Assembly: GCF_003651185.1 (NCBI RefSeq)
Contig: NZ_RCDC01000008.1
Coordinates: 62,001 to 126,000 of the forward strand
Direction: 5' to 3'
DNA from: Stenotrophomonas rhizophila
GTDB lineage: Bacteria; Pseudomonadota; Gammaproteobacteria; Xanthomonadales; Xanthomonadaceae
DNA: 64,000 nucleotides
The translations under genes and the position numbers were made by a program. Positions 56,898 to 64,000 of this stretch are shown here, piece by piece. Below the pieces are notes generated by a model. The model had not been told where the DNA came from and made no database searches. It saw only the letters and a list, made by a program, of their open reading frames with translations. Every line of letters begins with the position of its first letter. Position 1 is the first letter of the stretch.

Positions 56898-57653
56898 ATG
56901 GCTAATCCGTTCAGTCTGGAAGGCAAGGTCGCCCTCGTCACCGGTGGCAACACCGGCCTGGGCCAGGGCATCGCGGTCGCATTGGCGCAGGCCGGTGCCG
57001 ACGTCGCCGTGGCCGGCATCGCGCCGCCCACCGAGACCATCGCCAAGATCACCGCGCTGGGCCGCCGCTGCCTGGCGATCGAAGCGAACCTGATCAGCAT
57101 CGAGCCGGTCGAGCGCGTCATCCGCGAAACCATCGAAGGCCTGGGCGGCCTGGATATCCTGGTCAACAACGCCGGCCTGATCCGCCGCGCCGATGCGGTG
57201 GAGTTCAGCGAGCAGGACTGGGACGACGTGATGAACGTCAACATCAAGTCCGCGTTCTTCATCTCGCAGGCCGCCGGCAAGCATTTCATCGCACAGGGCC
57301 GCGGCAAGATCATCAACATCGCCTCGATGCTGTCCTTCCAGGGCGGTATCCGCGTGCCGTCGTACACGGCCAGCAAGAGCGGCATCGCCGGCATCACCCG
57401 TCTGCTCGCCAACGAATGGGCCAGCAAGGGCATCAACGTCAACGCGATCGCCCCGGGCTACATGGCGACCGACAACACCGCCGCGCTGCGCGCCGACGAG
57501 GACCGCAACAAGTCCATCCTCGATCGCATCCCGGCCGCACGCTGGGGCACCCCGGAAGACCTCGGCGGTACCGCCGTGTTCCTGGCCTCCAGCGCCTCGG
57601 ACTACGTCAACGGCGCGGTGCTGCCGGTCGACGGTGGTTGGCTCGCCCGGTAA
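56898..57653 (+). CDS. kduD: 2-dehydro-3-deoxy-D-gluconate 5-dehydrogenase (KduD, SDR family)
   Basis: KduD reduces 2,5-diketo-3-deoxygluconate to KDG with NAD(P)H. The 251-residue short-chain dehydrogenase has the cofactor glycines in VTGGNTGLGQGIAVAL, the NNAGLIRRAD motif, catalytic Ser in IASMLSFQGG, and Tyr/Lys in VPSYTASKSG. The C-terminus YVNGAVLPVDGGWLAR is typical. The KDG made here is the substrate of KdgK encoded at 31452. Confidence 0.96.
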   Translation: MANPFSLEGKVALVTGGNTGLGQGIAVALAQAGADVAVAGIAPPTETIAKITALGRRCLAIEANLISIEPVERVIRETIEGLGGLDILVNNAGLIRRADAVEFSEQDWDDVMNVNIKSAFFISQAAGKHFIAQGRGKIINIASMLSFQGGIRVPSYTASKSGIAGITRLLANEWASKGINVNAIAPGYMATDNTAALRADEDRNKSILDRIPAARWGTPEDLGGTAVFLASSASDYVNGAVLPVDGGWLAR

Positions 57654-57676
57654 CACCCTCGCGACGCGCTGGCGCG

Positions 57677-57703
57677 CCCACGATCTGCGCTGCAGATCGT
57701 GGG
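57677..57703. repeat. 12-bp perfect inverted repeat after kduD
   Basis: CCCACGATCTGC / GCAGATCGTGGG with a 3-base loop, 23 bases after the kduD stop. It is followed 5 bases later by a SMAG palindrome. It may be a REP variant or a terminator hairpin without a U-tract. Confidence 0.55.
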
Positions 57704-57708
57704 CTCCG

Positions 57709-57731
57709 GTAGTGCCGGCCATTGGCCGGCA
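57709..57731 (+). repeat. SMAG-type (GTAG-headed) REP palindrome
   Basis: GTAG followed by a perfect 8-bp stem TGCCGGCC / GGCCGGCA with an ATT loop. This is the textbook SMAG form. It ends 24 bases before the esterase-cupin gene. Confidence 0.85.
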
Positions 57732-57754
57732 GCTCTTCACCCAGGAGCATGACC

Positions 57755-58858
57755 ATGCTGCGTTTGCTGTTGTCCCTGTCGCTGCTTCTCGCGGCCCCCA
57801 GCGTGCTGTGTGCCCCACACCGCATCTTCATTGCCGGGGATTCCACCGCCGCCGAGTACGGCCCGGAGCGCGCGCCACAGGCCGGCTGGGGCCAGGCCTT
57901 GCAGAGCTATCTCGATCCCGCCGTGTGGGAGGTCCGTAACCACGCCAAGGGCGGCCGCAGCACCCGCAGCTTCATCGACGAGAAACGCCTGGATGCGATC
58001 TCCGCCGAGCTTCAGCGCGGTGACGTGCTGCTGATCCAGTTCGGCCACAACGACGCCAAGTTCGAAGACCCCACGCGCTACACCGATCCTGCCACCGCGT
58101 ACCCGCAGTTCCTGATGCGCTACGTGCAGCTGGCCCGCGACAAGGGCGCCACGCCGGTGCTGATCACCCCGGTGGCGCGGCTGCTGTATGACTTCGGTTC
58201 GCTGCTGGACACGCACGGTGTGTATACCCAGGCGGTGAAGGCGCTGGCCACCCGCGAGCAGGTCGCGCTGATCGATCTCAACGACAGTTCCACGCGCTGG
58301 ATCCGCGGGCTGGGCGAGCAGGGTGCCAAGCCGTACTTCCTGTTCGTGCCCGAGCAGAACAAGGCCGATGGCACGCACTTCAGTGGGGCAGGGGCGACCG
58401 CAGTGGCGTGTCTGGTGATGCGCGACTGGGTGGCGTTGCAGCCCGGACTCACTTCGGCGCTGAAGCGCGATATCGACTGCGAGGTGCGCAGTGCGGGGCA
58501 GGGCGGTGAGGCCGCCAGGCCCTCGCGCGTGGTCCACGAGCGTGACATCGCGGTGACCCAGCCCGGCCCGCATGGTGGAGCGGGGCCGACCACGGCGTAT
58601 CCGTTTTTCGCCGAAGACACCGACCTCCCGTTCGTGCTTCGCAAGCGCGTGCTGCACAAGGGGGCCGGCATCGGCCTGCATCCCCAGCACAAGGACGAGA
58701 TTTACTACATCGTCAGCGGGCAGGGCAGCTACGTGCTGGATGGGACGCAGTACGACGTGGCGGCGGGGGATGCGCTGCTGACGCGAACGGGCAGTTCGCA
58801 TGCGCTGCAGCAGGTGGGGGAGATGGATCTGGTCGTGCTGCTGGCGTATCCGCGATGA
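57755..58858 (+). CDS. rhamnogalacturonan acetylesterase-like SGNH hydrolase fused to a C-terminal cupin
   Basis: This is a 367-residue exported protein with signal MLRLLLSLSLLLAAPSVLCA. The N-terminal SGNH domain (about 20-245) has IFIAGDSTAAEYG, NHAKGGRSTRSF, QFGHNDAKF and ADGTHFSGAGA, as in CE12 rhamnogalacturonan acetylesterases. Residues about 285-367 form a cupin (LHPQHKDEIYYIVSGQGSYVLDG, GDALLTRTGSSHAL), linked by about 40 residues. The esterase should remove acetyl groups from pectin backbones. The cupin's role is unknown (metal binding, sugar binding or isomerase-like). The ATG at 57755 is preferred because AGGAG stands 7 bases upstream. Confidence 0.88.
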   Translation: MLRLLLSLSLLLAAPSVLCAPHRIFIAGDSTAAEYGPERAPQAGWGQALQSYLDPAVWEVRNHAKGGRSTRSFIDEKRLDAISAELQRGDVLLIQFGHNDAKFEDPTRYTDPATAYPQFLMRYVQLARDKGATPVLITPVARLLYDFGSLLDTHGVYTQAVKALATREQVALIDLNDSSTRWIRGLGEQGAKPYFLFVPEQNKADGTHFSGAGATAVACLVMRDWVALQPGLTSALKRDIDCEVRSAGQGGEAARPSRVVHERDIAVTQPGPHGGAGPTTAYPFFAEDTDLPFVLRKRVLHKGAGIGLHPQHKDEIYYIVSGQGSYVLDGTQYDVAAGDALLTRTGSSHALQQVGEMDLVVLLAYPR

Positions 58859-58894
58859 AAAGCAGCAGCGCATGACCCGGCTCCACCCATTGCC

Positions 58895-58927
58895 AACCTT
58901 CAAAAGCTCCCGAGGCTTTTGAAGGTT
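58895..58927. terminator. 13-bp perfect hairpin between convergent genes
   Basis: AACCTTCAAAAGC / GCTTTTGAAGGTT, perfect over 13 bp with a 7-base loop, lies between the esterase-cupin gene and phhA, which point toward each other. The A/T-rich upper stem gives T-runs on both strands, so a bidirectional terminator is plausible. Confidence 0.6.
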
Positions 58928-58970
58928 AGGTGTCTAAACTTCAACCGCCCCGGTGAATTGCGTCACGACG

Positions 58971-59891
58971 TTACACGTCGCCGCCGTCTTCCCAGCCTTC
59001 GCCCGTGCCCTTCTGGAACACGCGGTCACCGTCCTGCACCTCACCGGCCGGCAGATGCTCCTTGGCCTCCAGCGCGGCATAGATCGGGGTGAAGTCCGGT
59101 GCGGTCGCGGCCATCAACTGCTCGAAGCTGTCGATGACGAAGTAGGTTTTCTGGAAGGTGTCGATGCGGTAGCGGGTGCGCATGATCCGCTCCAGATCGA
59201 AGCCGATCCGGTTCGGCGCCGCCGACTCCAGCGAGTACAGCGATTCGCCCTTGGAGGAGACGATGCCGGCGCCATAGATGCGCAGGCCTTCCTCGGTGTT
59301 GATCAGGCCGAACTCCACCGTGTACCAGTACAGCCGCGTCAGGTGCTGCAGCGCCTCCGGGCCGATCGCATGCGCCTTGACGCCACCGCGGCCGTAAGCG
59401 GCCATGTAGTCGGCGAACACCGGGTTCATCAGCAACGGCACGTGTCCGAACAGGTCATGGAACATGTCCGGCTCGGCGATGTAGTCGATCTGGTCCGGGC
59501 GACGGATCCACCACGTCACCGGGAAGCGGCGGTTGGCCAGGTGATCGAAGAAATCGAGCTCGGGCAGCAGCCCTTCCACCCCGACCAGGGTCCAGCCGGT
59601 GGCGGCGCCCAGCACCTCGTTGAGCTGGTCGAAGCGCGGGATCATGTGCGCGCTCATGCCCATCTCGTCCTGCGCGTGCAGGAACTCCTTGCTGGCGCGG
59701 CCTTCCAGCAGCGCACGCTGGCGCTGGTACAGCGTGCTCCAAGTGGCGTGGTCGTCGGCGGTGTAGCTGTCCCAGGGCTGTTCCACGATGGCGGTGGTAT
59801 AGACCGGCACGTAACCCTTGTCGGTCTGCTGGTGTTCGACGCGGCGGGGGGCGGTGGCGGTTTCCATCGTGGTGGTCTCCTGGGAAGTCAT
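58971..59891 (-). CDS. phhA: phenylalanine 4-monooxygenase
   Basis: PhhA hydroxylates phenylalanine to tyrosine using tetrahydropterin, Fe(II) and oxygen. The 306-residue bacterial form lacks the regulatory domain of the animal enzymes. The iron ligands are H145 and H150 in FHDLFGHVPLL and E193 in YTVEFGL. The pterin region WWIRRPDQIDYIAEPD is present. The start is MTSQETTTMETATAPRR. It is divergent from an Lrp-type regulator gene with a 103-base gap between the two start codons. No pterin-carbinolamine dehydratase gene is visible here. Confidence 0.96.
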   Translation of the reverse strand: MTSQETTTMETATAPRRVEHQQTDKGYVPVYTTAIVEQPWDSYTADDHATWSTLYQRQRALLEGRASKEFLHAQDEMGMSAHMIPRFDQLNEVLGAATGWTLVGVEGLLPELDFFDHLANRRFPVTWWIRRPDQIDYIAEPDMFHDLFGHVPLLMNPVFADYMAAYGRGGVKAHAIGPEALQHLTRLYWYTVEFGLINTEEGLRIYGAGIVSSKGESLYSLESAAPNRIGFDLERIMRTRYRIDTFQKTYFVIDSFEQLMAATAPDFTPIYAALEAKEHLPAGEVQDGDRVFQKGTGEGWEDGGDV

Positions 59892-59994
59892 CTGTCGATG
59901 CTAGGGCAGGGTGCGCGCAAGAGGTTTGCAAAGTTGCGCGGATATGGGCTTCTGGCGCAAGATCATTGCGTCCACCTCATGTTGCGGGGCAGCA

Positions 59995-60477
59995 ATGGCC
60001 GGAGATACCCAGTTCGACCGCACGGATCTGCGCTTGCTGGCGGAAATCCAGCAACACGGCCGCGCGACCAATGCCGAGCTGGCCGCACGGGTGAATCTGT
60101 CCCCGTCGGCCTGCCTGCGGCGCGTCCAGCGGCTGGAAAGCGAGGGCGTGATCGCCGGGTATGGCGCCCGCCTGGAGCCGCGCCAGATCGGCCTGGGCCT
60201 GCAGGCCTTCGTCCGGGTGCAGCTGGAGAAGCACGACCAGCACGCCATCGGCGTGTTCGCCGACAGCGTGCTGATATGGGATGAGGTGGTGGCCTGCCAT
60301 GCGCTCACCGGCGACATGGATTACCTGCTGCACATCTACGTGCGCGACCTGGAGCACTTCTCCAGCTTCCTGCTCGACAAGCTGCTCAATGCCGCCGGCG
60401 TGGCCGACGTCAATTCCAGCTTCGTGCTGCGCACGGTGAAGGACTTCCGCGCGCTGCCGCTGTCGCAGCTGGAGTAA
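59995..60477 (+). CDS. Lrp/AsnC family transcriptional regulator, probable regulator of phhA
   Basis: This is a 160-residue regulator. The N-terminal winged HTH (about 5-50) reads FDRTDLRLLAEIQQHG and LAARVNLSPSACLRRVQRLE. The C-terminal RAM/ligand domain (about 68-150) contains VACHALTGDMDYLLHIYV and a conserved Gly/Asp pair for amino acid binding. The start at 59995 begins the conserved region. The frame is open from 59911. Being divergent from phhA, it probably responds to phenylalanine or tyrosine, an inference from position. Confidence 0.9.
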   Translation: MAGDTQFDRTDLRLLAEIQQHGRATNAELAARVNLSPSACLRRVQRLESEGVIAGYGARLEPRQIGLGLQAFVRVQLEKHDQHAIGVFADSVLIWDEVVACHALTGDMDYLLHIYVRDLEHFSSFLLDKLLNAAGVADVNSSFVLRTVKDFRALPLSQLE

Positions 60478-60481
60478 GGCC

Positions 60482-60503
60482 GCCGGGCAGCGCCCGGCAC
60501 TAC
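60482..60503 (-). repeat. SMAG-type (GTAG-headed) REP palindrome
   Basis: On the minus strand GTAG-T is followed by GCCGGGC / GCCCGGC with a GCT loop (7 bp). It lies between the ends of the convergent lrp-type and patatin genes. Confidence 0.72.
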
Positions 60504-60507
60504 CGGG

Positions 60508-61503
60508 TTACACGCACTTTTCCTTGCGCCCCATCAGCTTGCCCACGCGCGAAGGCTCATCGCACTTGGGCGCGGCCGGCGGCGGGGCCAGCGCGGCGGC
60601 ACGCGCCTTCTGCAGCTGCTGCACCTTGGCACGGATCTGCGGCATCGCCGCCATCGCGGCCTTCTCGCCTTCCAGGATCGCGTTGTTGCGCTGGCCGAAA
60701 TCGGCGGCGCCGATGTCCAGCACCTTCGGCCGGATGATCACGTCCGCGCGCGCCAGTTCCTGCTCGCCCAGGCGCTGGCCCATGATCGAGATCGACTGGT
60801 TGACGATGCCGAGCATGCCGGTCGGCGCCTTGCCGCTGGCCTTGCTGGAGATGTCCACGGCGATCACGATGTCCGCGCCGAGCTGGCGCGCCGCATCCAC
60901 CGGCACAGGGCTGACCACGCCGCCGTCGATGTAGTTGTACTTGCCGATCTTCACCGGTTCGAACACGCCGGGGATGCTGCTGGAGGCGCGCACCGCCTGG
61001 CCGACGTTGCCGCGCACGAACACGGTGCGCTCGCCGGTTTCCAGCTGGGTGGCAACCGCAGCGAAGGGCTTGCTCAGCTTCTCGGCCGGGCGGTTGTCGA
61101 CCTGTGTGTTGACGTAATCCTGCAGCTTCTGGCCCTGGACCAGACCGCCGGAGAACAGCCGCACGTCGCGGATGCTGGCTTCATCCAGGGCGACCGCCTT
61201 GGACTGCATCTGGAACGCGTCCATGCCGCTGGCATACAGCGCGCCGACCACACTGCCGGCACTGGTGCCGGACACCACCACCGGCTCGAAGCCGTTGGCC
61301 TCCAGCATCTTGATCACCCCGATGTGCGCGAAGCCCTTGGCCGCGCCGCCGCCGAGCGCGATGCCGATCTTGACCGGCTTGGCCGGAGTCACCGGGATCG
61401 CCGCCGGCGGCGGGGTCGGGCGCACGGGATCACCGCCGCAGCCGGCCAGCAGGCCGAGCAGGGCAACGGACAGCGTCAGGCGGGTACGGCGCAGTGAAGT
61501 CAT
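60508..61503 (-). CDS. patatin-like phospholipase, lipoprotein (RssA-like)
   Basis: This is a 331-residue lipoprotein starting at 61503, with lipobox LLAGC (Cys22). The patatin domain has the oxyanion hole ALGGGAAKGFAHIG (49-62), the nucleophile elbow GTSAGS (Ser81) and the catalytic Asp in YIDGGVVSPVPVDAAR. Its function is likely lipid or phospholipid ester hydrolysis in the envelope. The C-terminal 60 residues are basic and Ala/Pro-rich. The frame extends to 61821, but without a signal or similarity. Confidence 0.92.
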   Translation of the reverse strand: MTSLRRTRLTLSVALLGLLAGCGGDPVRPTPPPAAIPVTPAKPVKIGIALGGGAAKGFAHIGVIKMLEANGFEPVVVSGTSAGSVVGALYASGMDAFQMQSKAVALDEASIRDVRLFSGGLVQGQKLQDYVNTQVDNRPAEKLSKPFAAVATQLETGERTVFVRGNVGQAVRASSSIPGVFEPVKIGKYNYIDGGVVSPVPVDAARQLGADIVIAVDISSKASGKAPTGMLGIVNQSISIMGQRLGEQELARADVIIRPKVLDIGAADFGQRNNAILEGEKAAMAAMPQIRAKVQQLQKARAAALAPPPAAPKCDEPSRVGKLMGRKEKCV

Positions 61504-61742
61504 CGGCGTGGCAACTGAATGGGCATCGAGGGCCGCCAGCATACCGAAGCGGTGGCGAGCCCGGCAGGACGGCGGGGCAGGGCATTCAGGCCATGACCGG
61601 GGATGCCGGGCCGCGACCGCCGTCACAACGCGCGCTCCCGGAAGGGGGTAATGAATAGCGGTTGTTTGCGGCTCTGTTGCTGTACTGCAACAATTGTCTG
61701 GTAGCGCCGGTCCACCACCCCTCCCAACACAGCCTAAACGCC

Positions 61743-64000
61743 ATGTTCCCGAACCGCACTGCCCACGGCCGTTTCCCGTCCGTGCACCCGCTCGTTGTCG
61801 CCCTCGCCGCCCTGCTGCCATTGACGGCCGCAGCCCAGGACGCTCCCGCCACCAAGGATCCGGTCGCCCTCGATACGCTGCAGGTCACGGCGCAACGCCG
61901 CGTCGAAAACGCCAAGGACGTGCCGGTCTCGATCTCGGCCATCCAGGGTGAAAAGCTCGACGTACTCGGTTCGGCTGGCGATGACATCCGCTTCCTGTCG
62001 GCGCGTGTGCCGAGCCTGAACATTGAATCGTCCTACGGTCGTGCCTTCCCGCGTTTCTACATCCGCGGCCTGGGCAACACCGATTTCGACCTCAATGCCT
62101 CGCAGCCGGTGTCGCTGGTGTATGACGATGTGGTGCAGGAAAGCCCGCTGCTGAAGGGCTTCCCGCTGTTCGACCTGGCCGGTGTGGAAGTGCTGCGCGG
62201 CCCGCAGGGCACGCTGTTCGGCCGCAATACCCCGGCCGGCGTGGTGAAGTTCGATTCGGCGCGTCCCTCGCAGGATGCCGACGGGTACATCAAGGTCGCC
62301 TACGGCAGCTACAACACCTGGAACACGCAGGGCGCCTACGGCGGCCCGCTGACCGACCGCTGGTCGGCGCGCGTGTCCGCGCTGTACCAGCGCCGCGACG
62401 ACTGGGTCACCAACACCCGCCAGGGCGCCCCGGCGCAGGGCTTCGAGGGCTATGACGAAGCCGCCGCCCGCGTGCAGTTCCTGTACGAAGGCGACGACGT
62501 CGAAGCGCTGTTCAACCTGCACAAGCGCAAGCTCAACGGCACCGCGCGCCTGTTCCGCGCCAACATCCTCAAGCCGGGCACCAACCAGCTGGTCGAAAAC
62601 TTCGACCGCGATGAAGTCTCCACCGATGGCCAGAACTTCTCCGACCTGGAAACCTGGGGCGGCAGCGCGCGGCTGAAGTGGGATCTGGGCCGCGTCACCC
62701 TGCACTCGATCACCGGGTACGAGACCGCTGAATCGCTGAACCGTGGCGACATCGACGGCGGCTACGGTGCCAGCTTCCTGGGCGCCGGCAACTACGGCCC
62801 GGGCAACATCCCGTTCGCGTCCGAATCGGCCGATGGCCTGCCGCACCACCGCCAGTGGACCCAGGAATTCCGCGTGGAATCCAACGAGTGGGGCCGCTTC
62901 GACTGGCAGGCCGGCGTGTTCTACTTCGATGAAGACGTCACCATCGACAACTTCAACTACGACTCGCTGACCCCCGGCAACCCGCAGACCGGCCACGTCG
63001 TGCAGAACCAGCGCAACAAGGCGTGGGCCGCGTTCGCCTCCGGCGATTTTGACGTGACCGAGCGCTTCAAGCTGCGCGGTGGCGTGCGTTACACGCAGGA
63101 CAAGAAGGACTTCAGCGCCAGCGTGCTGCAGGCCGTGCCGTTCGGTACCCCGGTCAGTGGCCCGTACATCGCCAGGACCGACGTCAACGACGTCAGCTGG
63201 GACCTGAGCGGCGTCTATCAGATCACCGACAACCTCAACGCGTACGCCCGCGTGGCCAAGGGCTTCCGCGCCCCGTCGATCCAGGGCCGCCTGGCATTCT
63301 CGCCCGGCCTGTCGCAGGCCAACTCGGAGAAGGTCATCTCGTACGAGGCCGGCATCAAGGCCGACCTGTTCGACCGCCGCGCCCGCCTGGGCTTCAACGT
63401 GTTCCGCTACAACGTCGACGGCCAGCAGCTGATCGCCGTGGGTGGCACCAACAACACCGCGACCCTGCTCAACGCCGACAAGACCCTCGGCCAGGGCGCG
63501 GAGCTGGACTTCGAGGCCTACCTGACCGACCACGTCCTGCTGACCCTGGGCAGCAGCTACAACGACACCGAGATCAAGGACAAGGATCTGGCGGTGGCGA
63601 TCTGTGGCGGCGGCTGCACCATCACTGACCCGACCACGGTCATCGATGGCGGTACCTACGCGCTGGTCAACGGCAACCCGCTGCCGCAGGCGCCGAAGTG
63701 GATCCACAACCTGACCTTGCGCGCCGGCTTCCCGGTCAACGATGCCAGCGAGTTCTACGTCTACACCGACTGGGCGTACCGCAGCCCGGTGAATTTCTTC
63801 CTGTACGAGTCGCCGGAGTTCCGCAGCCGCTCCTCGCTGGAAGGGGGCCTGCGCCTGGGCTACAACTGGGATTACGGCCAGTACGACGTGGCCGCGTACG
63901 GCCGCAACCTGACCGACCAGGTCCGTGTGGTCGGCGCGATCGACTTCAACAACCTGACCGGCTTCCTCAACGAGCCGCGCACGTTCGGTCTGGAGTTCAC
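61743..64000 (+). CDS. TonB-dependent receptor, 3' end beyond the window
   Basis: The frame is open from the ATG at 61743 to the last base (752 full codons), so the gene is truncated by the window. The signal peptide ends at AAA-QD (about residue 32). The TonB box region LDTLQVTAQRRVENAKDVPVSISAI, plug motifs RFYIRGLGNTDFD, SLVYDDV and GVEVLRGPQGTLFGRNT, and barrel strands to FNNLTGFLNEPRTFGLEF are visible. The short plug with VPVSISAIQ is the type common in iron/siderophore and sterol-related receptors of Proteobacteria. The ligand is unknown. The C-terminal few residues are expected just outside the window. Confidence 0.92.
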   Translation, partial: MFPNRTAHGRFPSVHPLVVALAALLPLTAAAQDAPATKDPVALDTLQVTAQRRVENAKDVPVSISAIQGEKLDVLGSAGDDIRFLSARVPSLNIESSYGRAFPRFYIRGLGNTDFDLNASQPVSLVYDDVVQESPLLKGFPLFDLAGVEVLRGPQGTLFGRNTPAGVVKFDSARPSQDADGYIKVAYGSYNTWNTQGAYGGPLTDRWSARVSALYQRRDDWVTNTRQGAPAQGFEGYDEAAARVQFLYEGDDVEALFNLHKRKLNGTARLFRANILKPGTNQLVENFDRDEVSTDGQNFSDLETWGGSARLKWDLGRVTLHSITGYETAESLNRGDIDGGYGASFLGAGNYGPGNIPFASESADGLPHHRQWTQEFRVESNEWGRFDWQAGVFYFDEDVTIDNFNYDSLTPGNPQTGHVVQNQRNKAWAAFASGDFDVTERFKLRGGVRYTQDKKDFSASVLQAVPFGTPVSGPYIARTDVNDVSWDLSGVYQITDNLNAYARVAKGFRAPSIQGRLAFSPGLSQANSEKVISYEAGIKADLFDRRARLGFNVFRYNVDGQQLIAVGGTNNTATLLNADKTLGQGAELDFEAYLTDHVLLTLGSSYNDTEIKDKDLAVAICGGGCTITDPTTVIDGGTYALVNGNPLPQAPKWIHNLTLRAGFPVNDASEFYVYTDWAYRSPVNFFLYESPEFRSRSSLEGGLRLGYNWDYGQYDVAAYGRNLTDQVRVVGAIDFNNLTGFLNEPRTFGLEF

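Overview
The window looks like a chromosomal segment of a plant-associated Xanthomonadaceae bacterium, most likely Stenotrophomonas. Evidence: high GC (a counted 60-base stretch of gyrB is 62% G/C), the Xanthomonas-type cluster tonB-exbB-exbD1-exbD2, many long TonB-dependent receptors, a LexA-box match of the Xanthomonas/Xylella form (TTAG-N6-TACTA), and several GTAG-headed palindromes of the SMAG type known from S. maltophilia. Family assignments come from reading motifs; no database search was run.

Layout. 1-9300: the 3' end of gyrB, a CPBP membrane protease, an M48 lipoprotein protease, a TPR protein, tonB-exbB-exbD1-exbD2 ending at a clear intrinsic terminator, cardiolipin synthase, a small membrane protein and pdxJ. 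9300-10680: a SMAG element, a LexA-like box and a radical SAM gene. 10680-15060: an AT-richer accessory patch with a two-gene ATPase/HNH operon resembling the Septu (PtuA/PtuB) anti-phage system, followed by a decayed DUF4279-like gene. 15150-20630: a 2OG-Fe(II) oxygenase, fbp, an aromatic aminotransferase and a TonB-dependent receptor. 20640-25530: two small genes, Ku and LigD (bacterial end joining) and a small membrane protein. 25580-30810: DUF779, alcohol dehydrogenase, aldehyde dehydrogenase and a divergent sigma-54 activator, with a sigma-54 promoter and a palindromic activator site between them.

30830-58860 is dominated by a pectin/uronate utilisation locus. It holds kdgK-eda, two TonB-dependent receptors, a 1272-residue secreted protein of unknown activity, a three-gene esterase operon, and a divergent operon encoding a FAH-family protein, a TRAP transporter (DctP/Q/M), a PL10 pectate lyase, a GH43 enzyme and a LacI regulator. 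kduI-kduD and an esterase-cupin fusion follow. Five near-identical operator-like sites (core AATGACACCG) stand before kdgK, both receptors, the divergent esterase/TRAP promoters and kduI, so the local LacI protein probably controls the whole set. The model: secreted esterases and lyases open decorated pectin, TonB receptors and the TRAP system import products, KduI/KduD make 2-keto-3-deoxygluconate, and KdgK/Eda split it to pyruvate and glyceraldehyde-3-phosphate. Two unrelated genes (PhzF-like and cysteine-dioxygenase-like) sit inside this stretch.

58970-64000: phenylalanine hydroxylase with a divergent Lrp-type regulator, a patatin-like lipoprotein, and a TonB-dependent receptor cut by the window end.

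The most unusual item is the ATPase/HNH operon. The ATPase carries a fused N-terminal copy of the HNH module that keeps the zinc cysteines but has lost the catalytic His and Asn, while the next gene encodes an apparently intact copy.
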